In this document: piece by piece, positions 33,540-42,128 of the stretch | How positions within the stretch are numbered: the first letter of the stretch is position 1 | Layout: the number at the start of each line of letters is the position of its first letter | NCBI RefSeq assembly: GCF_947495725.1 | Contig: NZ_CANLZZ010000002.1 | Span: 1 to 64,000 of the forward strand | DNA: 64,000 nucleotides | Direction: 5' to 3' | Origin: an uncultured Lutibacter sp. | Lineage (GTDB): Bacteria > Bacteroidota > Bacteroidia > Flavobacteriales > Flavobacteriaceae | Program-made: the position numbers and the translations under genes | The notes under the pieces: generated by a model | The model's input: only the letters and a program-made list of their open reading frames with translations | Databases searched by the model: none | What the model was told of the DNA's origin: nothing

Positions 33540-34796
33540 TTAAATTCCTTTTATAATGTTGTAATTTGCTTTTGCTAAAAGCATTTCAATTTTATGAGTA
33601 CTTAAGCTATTTTCAGCTTCAAATAAATTAGTGATTTCGGTAATATATGCAGAGGAAGTAATAACCCCGTTTTTTAGCTGAGATTCAGCAGATTTTAGTA
33701 TTTTTTTTCTTAACTCAATAATTTCTTTGTCCGAATTAATTAAGCTTGAAAATTTATTAATGTCAGTTTGTTTTTGTTGAAGTTCAATTGTAGTATTTAA
33801 CTGGAAAACTTCTTGTTCATTGGTTACAATATCTTTATTAATTAGTAAAGATTCTCGTTGCTTTTTATTGGAATTCCAATCAAAAATATTCCAGTTTAAT
33901 TTTATCCCAACTTGATAAAATGTTTGAAACGAATTGTCTAACATATTTAAACCTGGATTTCCATAGCCACCTGTTGCAAAACCCATTAAATTTGGTACAT
34001 TTTGTTTTGAAATAAGATTTTCTGAGGTTTTAATTGATTCTTTTTTAAGTTCAAATAATTCAAGTTCAGGTCTTGTTATGTTGCTATTAAAGTCGGTTAA
34101 AACTATCGGTGTTTCAAATTCAGAAGTTGTTGAAATTGGAGCCCCAATAAGTTGAGATAAAGATTTAATTAAACTATTTTTTGTTAGATTTATTTCTTCA
34201 AATTGTTGTTTAATTTTTAATAATTCGGCTTCTAAAACACTGTCTGAAGTTGGTAATAAAACACCGAATTTTATACCTGCATGTACTTCTTTTAATTTTG
34301 CTTTAAGCAATGTTTCTTTAGAAGTTAATAAATCTAATTTTTCATTAAATAGTAAAATTGAAAAATAGTATGAATTTACCTGCTTTTTAAGTTGGTATAA
34401 GTTTACTTCAACTTGTTTTTGTTGTGCTTTTAAATTGGCTTCACTTACTTTAGTAGTTGCATCAATTAATCCTCCGTTGTAAATTAGTTGATTTATTGAA
34501 AGTGTTGCTTTGTATTGGTCTTTATTTGGCGGTTCTACTGTTAAATTAGGAATGGAAATAGGCATTTGCGTAACATCTGATTGATATGTTGTTTGTGCAG
34601 CTAATTCAATTTTAGGTAATTTTTTTGTTGCAATGGAAGCTAAATCTAGTTCATTCTGGTTTGCAAGTAAAGCGTTTTGTTTTGCTAAAGGGTAATTTTT
34701 ATTCAGTAAAGAATAACAGGTTTCTAAGCTTAATTTTTCTTGTGAAAAAAGTGTTATAGAAAGAAATAGGAGCAGTAAAGTTTGTATTTTTTTCAT
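33540..34796 (-). CDS. TolC family outer-membrane efflux protein
   Basis: 418 residues with signal peptide (MKKIQTLLLLFLSITLFSQ). OEP pattern: N-terminal LSLETCYSLLNKNYPLAKQNALLANQNELD, strand/helix repeat PKIELAAQTTYQSDVT, and the second repeat with MGFATGGYGNPGLNMLDNSFQTFYQVGIKLNWNIFDW. Long coiled helices form the periplasmic tunnel. Second gene of the operon, 78 bp after tetR; that gap contains CCTAACTTTTGTAGG, a weak inverted repeat resembling the operator ahead of tetR. Confidence 0.92.
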   Translation of the reverse strand: MKKIQTLLLLFLSITLFSQEKLSLETCYSLLNKNYPLAKQNALLANQNELDLASIATKKLPKIELAAQTTYQSDVTQMPISIPNLTVEPPNKDQYKATLSINQLIYNGGLIDATTKVSEANLKAQQKQVEVNLYQLKKQVNSYYFSILLFNEKLDLLTSKETLLKAKLKEVHAGIKFGVLLPTSDSVLEAELLKIKQQFEEINLTKNSLIKSLSQLIGAPISTTSEFETPIVLTDFNSNITRPELELFELKKESIKTSENLISKQNVPNLMGFATGGYGNPGLNMLDNSFQTFYQVGIKLNWNIFDWNSNKKQRESLLINKDIVTNEQEVFQLNTTIELQQKQTDINKFSSLINSDKEIIELRKKILKSAESQLKNGVITSSAYITEITNLFEAENSLSTHKIEMLLAKANYNIIKGI

Positions 34797-34874
34797 TTTT
34801 ATTCTTTTTTAAATACCTAACTTTTGTAGGTTAAACATAGTGTTGTGTAGTTCTTGTGTAAACAGGAATTTATA

Positions 34875-35486
34875 CTAAACTTTTAAAGCGTTAATTATAA
34901 AGTTTGAAACTTCAGTGGCTCGTTCTTCTAATAATTTATTATAATCTTCATCACTAATTTTTAAAAATCCTTTTAAAAGTGGTGATGCTATAAAAGGAAA
35001 AATATTTAGAGCCATAATATTAATAAAAAGTTGTTCTGGTTTAATAGATGTTATTTTCCCTTTTTCAATATTTTCATTTATTTGATTTTTAAATTTTTCA
35101 ATATTTGGAAAATGTTTTTCAGTAATTAATTTTTGAACAAATTCTGGATTTCTATTCAGTTCGTTTATTATAAAACTTGGTAAATACGGATGTTTAATTA
35201 TAAATGAAATGTAGTTTTTTGTAAAATTTTTAATTTTATCCATTAACGAATCATCGTTATTTAATGCTTTGTTTAATTGTGGAGCAAGTAATGAAAAAAC
35301 ACTTTTAAAAACAGCTTCAAAAAGTAGTTGTTTGCTTCTGTAATAATAATGTAGTAGCGCTTTGTTTATGCCAGCTTCATCAGCAATTTCTTGCATACGT
35401 GCACCGTCCATTCCTTTGCGTTGAAAAATAGTTTTGGCAGCATTTAAAATATTAGATTCTGTTGAATCGTCTTTAGTTTTTTTCAT
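34875..35486 (-). CDS. TetR family transcriptional regulator
   Basis: 203 residues. N-terminal HTH typical of TetR (NILNAAKTIFQRKGMDGARMQEIADEAGINKALLHYYYRSKQLLFEAVF) and a divergent helical ligand-binding domain. First gene of the exporter operon, with a 16-bp operator-like palindrome and promoter immediately upstream, so autorepression and ligand-induced expression of the exporter are likely. Comparable to CecR (YbiH) of the enterobacterial ybh operon by position. Confidence 0.92.
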   Translation of the reverse strand: MKKTKDDSTESNILNAAKTIFQRKGMDGARMQEIADEAGINKALLHYYYRSKQLLFEAVFKSVFSLLAPQLNKALNNDDSLMDKIKNFTKNYISFIIKHPYLPSFIINELNRNPEFVQKLITEKHFPNIEKFKNQINENIEKGKITSIKPEQLFINIMALNIFPFIASPLLKGFLKISDEDYNKLLEERATEVSNFIINALKV

Positions 35487-35504
35487 TTTATTTAACTATA
35501 TGGT

Positions 35505-35520
35505 TTAACCAAATGGTTAA
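35505..35520. promoter_or_regulatory. TetR operator candidate TTAACCA-AA-TGGTTAA
   Basis: Perfect 7-bp arms separated by AA. It starts directly beside the -7 box of the tetR promoter and covers the predicted transcription start, the usual place for a TetR repressor. The overlapping TGGTTTAACCA adds a second half-site. Confidence 0.6.
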
Positions 35521-35550
35521 CAAATGTAAAATCTTTTTTTGAACTGACAA
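35521..35550 (-). promoter_or_regulatory. Promoter of the tetR-exporter operon (TTG-N19-TACATTTG)
   Basis: Minus strand: TTG at 35550-35548, exactly 19 bases, TACATTTG at 35528-35521. Predicted start near 35515, inside the operator, with a leader of about 30 bases. Confidence 0.6.
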
Positions 35551-35567
35551 AATAAATAGTAATTTTA
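35539..35567 (+). promoter_or_regulatory. Putative promoter of the serine hydrolase gene
   Basis: TTG at 35539-35541, 18 bases, TAATTTTA (one base off TAnnTTTG), 23 bp before the ATG. It overlaps the divergent tetR promoter back to back. Confidence 0.35.
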
Positions 35568-35590
35568 GCCTAATATTTAATATAATTGAA

Positions 35591-36937
35591 ATGAAAAAAA
35601 TAGTAAAATTTGGGGTAATTCCTTTGCTGATAATTATTGTTGGAATTGTAATTTATAATTATCCCAGATTAAATATTATTACTGGTTTTTCAGCTAAAAG
35701 TGTCTGTTCTTGCACGTTTGAAGCAAATAGAAGTTTGGAATCTATTGAAAAAGGAGATAATGGTTTTAGCCCAATAAATACTGCAAAGAATGAAATTGAT
35801 TACGAACACAAATCGGTAACATCATCAATTTTTGGATTGAAAAAAAGAACAGCTATCTACAAAGAAGGAATAGGGTGTGTTTTGGTTCCCGAAAATTTTA
35901 ATGATGAAATTTTATTTAAGCCAAAACGTAAATTTAGTAATAATAAGCTTCCTTACCCCTATGGAAATCTTCCTCAAAAAGATACAATTTTCGGCAATAT
36001 AAATTATAGATCCTTACAACAGGCTGTTGAAAATGCATTTGATAAAGCCGGTGATTCCATTAAGAAAACTAGAGCTGTTTTAGTGCTATATAAAGGGGTT
36101 ATTGTTGGTGAAAAATATGCTGAAGATTTTTCAAAAGACTCAAAATTATTGGGTTGGTCTATGACTAAAAGCATTACAAGTGCTGTTTTGGGTGTTTTGG
36201 AAAAACAAGGTAAAATAAATATAAATCAAACCAATCTATTCCCTGAATGGGAACAGGATGAGCGTTCAAAAATTACTTTAAATAACTTATTGCAAATGAA
36301 TAGTGGATTGGAATGGGTAGAAGATTACAATACCATTTCAGATGTTACTAAAATGTTGTTTTTAGAAAAAGATATGGGTAAGGTTCAATTGGAAAAATCT
36401 TTAATAAGTAAACCAAATAATAGTTGGAATTATTCTTCAGGGACTACCAATTTAATTTCGAAATTTATTAGAAATCAATTTAATTCACATCAGGATTATC
36501 TAGATTTTTGGTATAATGAATTAATTGATAAAATTGGAATGAATTCTATGCTAATTGAAACAGATGTATCTGGGAATTATATAGGTTCTAGTTATGGTTG
36601 GGCAACTGCACGCGATTGGGCTAAATTTGGATTGTTGTATTTAAACAATGGAAATTGGAATGGAGAAGAAATTTTATCTGAAAATTGGATAAATTATACT
36701 AAATCCCCTACAAATACTTCAAATGGAGAATATGGAGCGCAATTTTGGTTAAATGCAGGTGGTATTTATCCAAATGCGCCTAAAGATTTGTATTCGTGTA
36801 ATGGCTACCAAGGGCAATATGTTTTTATTATTCCATCAAAAGAACTGGTTATTGTTCGTTTTGGTTTGGCAGAGAATCCGATTTTTAACACAGATAAATT
36901 TTTGAAAGAAGTATGCAACTCCGTTGCAACAAATTAA
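35591..36937 (+). CDS. Serine hydrolase (class C beta-lactamase / esterase EstB family)
   Basis: 448 residues. An N-terminal membrane anchor (FGVIPLLIIIVGIVIYNY) is followed by ~100 unassigned residues and a beta-lactamase-related domain. The S-x-x-K nucleophile is in LGWSMTKSITSAVLG (~195), the second motif Tyr in NSWNYSSGTTNLIS, and C-terminal GYQGQYVFIIPSKELVIVRFG replaces the K-T-G strand. Such proteins are carboxylesterases, D-aminopeptidases or penicillin-binding-like; a true beta-lactamase is less likely. Divergent from tetR. Confidence 0.85.
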   Translation: MKKIVKFGVIPLLIIIVGIVIYNYPRLNIITGFSAKSVCSCTFEANRSLESIEKGDNGFSPINTAKNEIDYEHKSVTSSIFGLKKRTAIYKEGIGCVLVPENFNDEILFKPKRKFSNNKLPYPYGNLPQKDTIFGNINYRSLQQAVENAFDKAGDSIKKTRAVLVLYKGVIVGEKYAEDFSKDSKLLGWSMTKSITSAVLGVLEKQGKININQTNLFPEWEQDERSKITLNNLLQMNSGLEWVEDYNTISDVTKMLFLEKDMGKVQLEKSLISKPNNSWNYSSGTTNLISKFIRNQFNSHQDYLDFWYNELIDKIGMNSMLIETDVSGNYIGSSYGWATARDWAKFGLLYLNNGNWNGEEILSENWINYTKSPTNTSNGEYGAQFWLNAGGIYPNAPKDLYSCNGYQGQYVFIIPSKELVIVRFGLAENPIFNTDKFLKEVCNSVATN

Positions 36938-36994
36938 ATATTTATTGTTTACAAAATATTTTATTCTTCTATATTAATTGTAAATTGCAATATC

Positions 36995-38080
36995 ATGGGG
37001 AAAATAAAAGTATACTTACCTGCTTTTTCGCTTCTTGTTTTTATAGTTTCAAGTGTTGCACAAAATCATCAATTAGTGACGGTTACAGAAGTTATTTCTG
37101 GAAACGATACTAACAATGTTTTATTTAAAGCGCAATCAACCCAAATTCCCTCGTTGTCTTACATTAGAGCTCAAAAAGTTAAAGGTCCTCAAAATGGAAT
37201 ATTTACAATTCATGAAGATAATATAAGATATGTTTCGCTATCAAAAATAAAAGGTATTCCAAATAATTTAAGTAAAATTCGTTTTACCTTTTTGCAAACT
37301 GATGCTGTATCAGTAATTCCACCATCAAATTTTAGATTTATTATTAATGATATTGACGGGCCAAATAATGAGGCGCTGTCTACATATTGTAATGAATGTT
37401 TAGAGGCTATTGGTACTTCAGTTGAAACTAATTTAATTTTAAATATAAACCCTCCAACAATTGATGCGGTAGGTTCTTTAGAAGAGAACGAAGGTCCCAC
37501 TAGCAGAGTTATGTTTGATTTTATAAATGTAACTTATGTCGAATTTGAAAATTATGCAAATGAAGGATATTTAAAAGATTTTGATTTAAATGATGATTAC
37601 CCAATTGCTCAGCCAATTTACACAAAGTGTAAAAAAGTAGAGCAAATTGATTTTAAAGAAGATACTATCATATCTTGGTCTAAAGAAGTTTTAAATAAAT
37701 CTAGAGGGGTTTTAAAAGTTAACACCAACCCAATTTATTTTAATAGAGATAAATTTGATATTAGAAACGATGCAGTTTTAGAGTTGACTAAAATACAATC
37801 TTTATTAAAAATGTATCCAAAACTTAAGATAGAAATAGGATCACATACAGATTCTAGGGAAAATGACGATTATAATTTAGAATTGTCTGAAAAAAGAACA
37901 AATTCGGTGCTGTCTTGGTTGTTTAATAAAGGTGTATCTCCAAATCAATTATCGGGAAAAGGTTATGGTGAAACAAAATTGGTAAACAATTGTTCAAACG
38001 GTGTAAATTGTTCGGAAGAAGCGCATCAATTAAATAGAAGAACGGAATTTGTTGTTTTAAACCCTGAAGTTATAAAATAA
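36995..38080 (+). CDS. OmpA family protein
   Basis: 361 residues. Signal peptide (MGKIKVYLPAFSLLVFIVSSVAQ), a ~220-residue N-terminal domain of unclear type (with THLILNINPPTIDA-like strands and a CNECLEA motif), then a C-terminal OmpA peptidoglycan-binding domain: INTNPIYFNRDKFDIRNDAVLEL-like start, IEIGSHTDSRENDDYNLELSEKRTNSVLSWL, GYGETKLVNNC. It should tether the outer membrane to the wall. The domain is complete, including the Asp and Arg that bind diaminopimelate (HTDSR, RRTEF). Confidence 0.85.
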   Translation: MGKIKVYLPAFSLLVFIVSSVAQNHQLVTVTEVISGNDTNNVLFKAQSTQIPSLSYIRAQKVKGPQNGIFTIHEDNIRYVSLSKIKGIPNNLSKIRFTFLQTDAVSVIPPSNFRFIINDIDGPNNEALSTYCNECLEAIGTSVETNLILNINPPTIDAVGSLEENEGPTSRVMFDFINVTYVEFENYANEGYLKDFDLNDDYPIAQPIYTKCKKVEQIDFKEDTIISWSKEVLNKSRGVLKVNTNPIYFNRDKFDIRNDAVLELTKIQSLLKMYPKLKIEIGSHTDSRENDDYNLELSEKRTNSVLSWLFNKGVSPNQLSGKGYGETKLVNNCSNGVNCSEEAHQLNRRTEFVVLNPEVIK

Positions 38081-38109
38081 AAAAGCCACATTTTAAATGC
38101 GGCTTTTTT
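38078..38109. terminator. Bidirectional terminator between the OmpA-family gene and sufD
   Basis: AAAAAAGCC-A-CATTT and AAATG-C-GGCTTTTTT pair with one mismatch; T tracts on both strands. It separates the converging genes. Confidence 0.75.
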
Positions 38110-38127
38110 ATTTTAAAGAATAATTAA

Positions 38128-39450
38128 TTATAAATCAAATCCTAATTCTACACCTAAGTTTTGGGCAATAAGTTTAGTTATTTTAGATTTTAATTTTGGA
38201 ATTTTAATTTTTTCTACAACATCATTTCCAAATGCAAATAACAATAACGCTTTGGCTTCTTTTTTAGGAATTCCTCTAGTTTGCATGTAAAATAAAGCAC
38301 TTTCATCTAATTGCCCAATGGTACAACCGTGCGAACATTTTACATCATCAGCAAATATTTCTAATTGTGGTTTAGCATTAATTGTAGCTCCATCACTTAT
38401 TAAAATATTATTATTTTGTTGAAAAGCATTGGTTTTTTGAGCTTCTTGTTGTACCATAACCTTTCCATTAAAAACACCAGTTGATTTATCATCGTAAATA
38501 CCTTTGTAAAGCTCATGACTTTCGCAATTAGGATATTTATGATTTACTAACGTGTGGTTGTCTACGTGCTGCTTCTCGTTTAAAATAGAGATTCCATTTA
38601 GGTTAGAAGTAATATGTTCTCCTTCATGGTAAAATTCTAAATTATTTCGGATAATTTTTCCCCCAAAAGAATATGTATGCACTGAAGCTACACTTTGTTG
38701 CTTTTGAGAAACAAAAGTGCTGTCAATTAAAGATGAATTTTTAGTGTCATCTTGTATCTTATAAAAATCTACAATAGCTCTTTTATGAACGAAAATTTCT
38801 GTAACAGAATTAGTTAAAGTAGTATTTTTAGAAAGATTTTGATGACGCTCAATAATTTGTACATGTGAATTTTCACCTACAATTACTAAATTTCTAGGCT
38901 GAAGCATAACATTACTTTCATTACCTGTTGAAAAATTCAATATTTGAATTGGTTTTTGAACAATAGTATTTTTTGGGATATTAATAAAAGCACCTTCTTT
39001 AGTAAAAGCAGTATTTAAATCGGCTAAACTATTATTATCTTTTGCTATTGTATTAAAATAATTGTCAACAATCATTTTATATTTTGGACGAGATAAGGCC
39101 GAAGATAAAACACAAACATCACAATCATCATGTGTGGTATCTGAAAGAAACGAATTAAATACACCATCAATAAAAATTAATGTGTACGATTCAATATCAT
39201 TCATTAAATACTCCTTAATATCCTTAAATCCAATAGATTTATCTGTTGAAGGAAATAAACCTAAATCTTTTTTTAGAATAGATCTTAAACTTGTATACTT
39301 CCACTCCTCATCTTTTTTTGTAGGAAATCCTTCCTTTTCAAAATTTTGCATTGCCTTTGAGCGTATTGAGTGTACATTTGAATCTAAGTCCAAACCACCT
39401 TTGTTTTCAAAAGCTAAAAATGAAGAAACTAATTTTTCTTTTAATTCCAT
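38128..39450 (-). CDS. sufD: Fe-S cluster assembly protein SufD
   Basis: Scaffold subunit of the SufBC2D complex. 440 residues; N-terminal helical part (GFPTKKDEEWKYTSLRSILKKDLG) and the right-handed beta-helix core ending in the conserved DDVKCSHGCTIGQLDESALFYMQTRGIPKKEAKALLLFAF. Last of sufA-B-C-D, 6 bp after sufC. Confidence 0.95.
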   Translation of the reverse strand: MELKEKLVSSFLAFENKGGLDLDSNVHSIRSKAMQNFEKEGFPTKKDEEWKYTSLRSILKKDLGLFPSTDKSIGFKDIKEYLMNDIESYTLIFIDGVFNSFLSDTTHDDCDVCVLSSALSRPKYKMIVDNYFNTIAKDNNSLADLNTAFTKEGAFINIPKNTIVQKPIQILNFSTGNESNVMLQPRNLVIVGENSHVQIIERHQNLSKNTTLTNSVTEIFVHKRAIVDFYKIQDDTKNSSLIDSTFVSQKQQSVASVHTYSFGGKIIRNNLEFYHEGEHITSNLNGISILNEKQHVDNHTLVNHKYPNCESHELYKGIYDDKSTGVFNGKVMVQQEAQKTNAFQQNNNILISDGATINAKPQLEIFADDVKCSHGCTIGQLDESALFYMQTRGIPKKEAKALLLFAFGNDVVEKIKIPKLKSKITKLIAQNLGVELGFDL

Positions 39451-39456
39451 AGTTTA

Positions 39457-40194
39457 TTATTTCAACCAGTCGTAACCTTTTTCTTCTAATTCTAAAGCTA
39501 ATTCTTTTCCTCCAGATTTTACAATTTTTCCATTATATAGAACATGTACATAATCGGGTACTATGTAATCTAACAAACGTTGGTAGTGTGTAATAACTAA
39601 AACAGCATTGTCTTTGTTTTTTAGTTTGTTTACTCCATTAGCCACAATTTTTAAAGCGTCAATATCTAATCCTGAATCTGTTTCATCTAAAATAGCTAAT
39701 TTAGGTTCAAGCATTGCCATTTGAAAAATTTCATTACGTTTCTTTTCACCACCCGAAAAACCTTCGTTTAAAGAACGTGATAAAAACTTGCGATCAATTT
39801 CTAATAAATCTGCTTTTTCACGAATAAGTTTCAGCATTTCTTTTGCTGGAAGTTCTTCTAAGCCTTTAGCTTTTCTAGTTTCGTTAATGGCAGTTTTAAT
39901 GAAATTTGTTACGGTAACACCTGGAATTTCAACAGGGTATTGAAAAGATAGAAAAACGCCTTTGTGTGCTCTTTCTTCTGGTGCTAAATCTTCTAAATCT
40001 TCATTATTTAAAAATACAGCTCCTTCCGTAACTTCATATTCTTCTTTTCCTGCAATTACTGCAGATAAAGTACTTTTTCCCGAACCGTTTGGTCCCATAA
40101 TAGCATGAACTTCACCAGGTTTAATTTCAAGATTAATTCCTTTTAAAATCTCTTTATCGTTGATACTTGCGTGTAAATTTTTTACTTCTAACAT
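39457..40194 (-). CDS. sufC: Fe-S cluster assembly ATPase SufC
   Basis: ABC-type ATPase that drives SufB-SufD conformational change. 245 residues: Walker [14 protein letters not shown], signature [13 protein letters not shown] (SufC-specific), Walker [18 protein letters not shown], and switch His [12 protein letters not shown]. Co-transcribed with sufB (11 bp gap) and sufD. Confidence 0.97.
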   Translation of the reverse strand: MLEVKNLHASINDKEILKGINLEIKPGEVHAIMGPNGSGKSTLSAVIAGKEEYEVTEGAVFLNNEDLEDLAPEERAHKGVFLSFQYPVEIPGVTVTNFIKTAINETRKAKGLEELPAKEMLKLIREKADLLEIDRKFLSRSLNEGFSGGEKKRNEIFQMAMLEPKLAILDETDSGLDIDALKIVANGVNKLKNKDNAVLVITHYQRLLDYIVPDYVHVLYNGKIVKSGGKELALELEEKGYDWLK

Positions 40195-40205
40195 TTTTAT
40201 ATTTT

Positions 40206-41654
40206 TTATCCTACGGACCCTTCTAAACTTATTTCTAATAATTTTTGTGCTTCAACAGCAAATTCCATTGGTAATTTATTTAGTACTTCTTTACTAAATC
40301 CATTTACAATAAGTGCAATTGCTTTTTCAGTATCAATACCTCTTTGATTACAATAAAATAACTGATCTTCACCAATTTTACTTGTAGTAGCTTCATGCTC
40401 AATTTGAGCAGTTTTATTTTTTGCTTCAATATATGGAAATGTATGTGCGCCACATTGATTACCCATTAGTAAAGAGTCACATTGAGAAAAATTACGTGCA
40501 TTTTCTGCTCGTGCTCCTATATGAACTAAACCTCTATATGAGTTTTGCGATTTTCCTGCAGAAACACCTTTTGAAATAATGGTACTTTTGGTGTTTTTGC
40601 CTAAGTGTATCATTTTTGTTCCGGTATCTGCTTGTTGAAAGTGATTAGTTACTGCTATTGAATAAAATTCACCTACCGAGTTATCGCCTTTTAAAATACA
40701 ACTTGGATATTTCCAAGTAACGGCACTTCCGGTTTCAACTTGTGTCCAAGAAATTTTTGCGTTTTTTTCGCATAAACCTCTTTTAGTTACAAAATTGTAC
40801 ACACCACCTTTTCCTTCAGCATCTCCAGGGAACCAGTTTTGTACAGTAGAATATTTAATTTCTGCATCATCTAATGCAATTAGTTCTACAACCGCTGCGT
40901 GTAATTGATTTTCATCACGAGCTGGAGCTGTACAACCTTCTAAGTAACTTACATAACTTCCTTTATCAGCAATTACAAGTGTACGTTCAAACTGTCCTGT
41001 TCCACCTTCATTTATTCTAAAATAAGTTGAAAGTTCCATTGGGCAAGTTACACCTTTTGGTATGTAACAGAAAGATCCATCTGAAAATACAGCTGAATTT
41101 AATGCAGCGTAAAAATTATCTGTTGTTGGAACAATAGTACCTAGATATTTTTTAACAAGTTCAGGATGTTCTTGAATTGCTTCAGAAATTGGCATAAAAA
41201 TAATACCTTTTTCGTTTAATGTCTTTTTAAATGTTGTTGCAACTGAAACCGAATCTACAACAATATCTACCGCAACATTCGATAAACGTTTTTGTTCATC
41301 AATAGAAATTCCAAGTTTTTCAAAAGTTTTTAATAATTCAGGATCCACCTGGTCTAAACTATCTAATTTTGGTTTTTGAACTGGCGCTGAGTAATAGCTT
41401 ATGTCTTGAAAATTTGGTTTTTCGTAATTAACATTTGCCCAATCTGGCTCTGTCATTTCTTTCCAAACTTTAAAAGCATTTAATCGCCATTCTGTCATCC
41501 ATTCAGGTTCATTTTTCTTTTTTGAAATTGCTATTACAACTTCTTCATTTAAACCTACAGGAAACTTATCAGCCTCGATATCGGTGTAAAAACCGTATTC
41601 GTACTCTTTAGTTTCGAGTTCTTTTTTTAAATCGTCTTCAGTAAATTTATTCAT
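40206..41654 (-). CDS. sufB: Fe-S cluster assembly protein SufB
   Basis: Main cluster-building scaffold. 482 residues, full length. Family phrases: [41 protein letters not shown], the Cys in [17 protein letters not shown], and the C-terminal [29 protein letters not shown] with [22 protein letters not shown]. Second gene of the suf run. Confidence 0.97.
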   Translation of the reverse strand: MNKFTEDDLKKELETKEYEYGFYTDIEADKFPVGLNEEVVIAISKKKNEPEWMTEWRLNAFKVWKEMTEPDWANVNYEKPNFQDISYYSAPVQKPKLDSLDQVDPELLKTFEKLGISIDEQKRLSNVAVDIVVDSVSVATTFKKTLNEKGIIFMPISEAIQEHPELVKKYLGTIVPTTDNFYAALNSAVFSDGSFCYIPKGVTCPMELSTYFRINEGGTGQFERTLVIADKGSYVSYLEGCTAPARDENQLHAAVVELIALDDAEIKYSTVQNWFPGDAEGKGGVYNFVTKRGLCEKNAKISWTQVETGSAVTWKYPSCILKGDNSVGEFYSIAVTNHFQQADTGTKMIHLGKNTKSTIISKGVSAGKSQNSYRGLVHIGARAENARNFSQCDSLLMGNQCGAHTFPYIEAKNKTAQIEHEATTSKIGEDQLFYCNQRGIDTEKAIALIVNGFSKEVLNKLPMEFAVEAQKLLEISLEGSVG

Positions 41655-41663
41655 TACAAATTT

Positions 41664-41993
41664 TTAAAGTGAAAAACTTTCGCCACATCCACAAGTGCGT
41701 TGAGCGTTAGGATTGTTAAATACAAATCCGGTTCCGTTTAATCCACCAGAATACTCTAATGTTGTGCCCACCAAATATAAAAAGCTTTTTTTGTCGACAA
41801 TAATTTTTATGCCATTATCTTCAAAAACTTTATCATCATTTTGGTTTTCTTTGTCAAATTTTAAATCGTATGAAAGTCCAGAGCATCCGCCACTTTTTAC
41901 CCCAACTCGCACAAAATCAACTTCTGGGTTAAACCCATCATCTTTCATAAGCTCAACTACTTTCTTTTTTGCTAGTTCCGAAACTTTTATCAT
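41664..41993 (-). CDS. sufA: Iron-sulfur cluster assembly accessory protein (HesB/IscA, SufA-like)
   Basis: A-type carrier that hands clusters to apo-proteins. 109 residues with the three invariant Cys: SGGCSGLSYDL and the C-terminal CGCGESF. First gene of the suf operon, 9 bp before sufB, preceded by a TATATTTG box. Confidence 0.93.
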   Translation of the reverse strand: MIKVSELAKKKVVELMKDDGFNPEVDFVRVGVKSGGCSGLSYDLKFDKENQNDDKVFEDNGIKIIVDKKSFLYLVGTTLEYSGGLNGTGFVFNNPNAQRTCGCGESFSL

Positions 41994-42025
41994 AATTCCT
42001 TATATAGATTAATTCTAAATTAGTG

Positions 42026-42033
42026 CAAATATA
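42026..42033 (-). promoter_or_regulatory. Putative -7 box of the sufABCD operon (TATATTTG)
   Basis: Exact TAnnTTTG match on the minus strand, 33 bp before the sufA ATG. No TTG at standard spacing, which would fit regulation by an activator or simply a weak promoter. Confidence 0.35.
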
Positions 42034-42116
42034 GGACAAAAAACGAGTTTTTACACTAATTTAAGATGAATAATATTGATAGTGTCATTGATGTTACCTA
42101 TTCAAAATTTATAATT

Positions 42117-42124
42117 TATCTTTG
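42117..42124 (+). promoter_or_regulatory. Putative -7 box of thiL (TATCTTTG)
   Basis: Lies 4 bp before the ATG at 42129 and after the ORF-track start at 42066. It rules out the longer start if functional, and predicts a leaderless or almost leaderless mRNA. Confidence 0.4.
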
Positions 42125-42128
42125 CAAA

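Noticed and set aside
36913-37113. 66-aa ORF between the serine hydrolase and OmpA-family genes
   Set aside because: Overlaps both neighbours in other frames and has no signal or domain.
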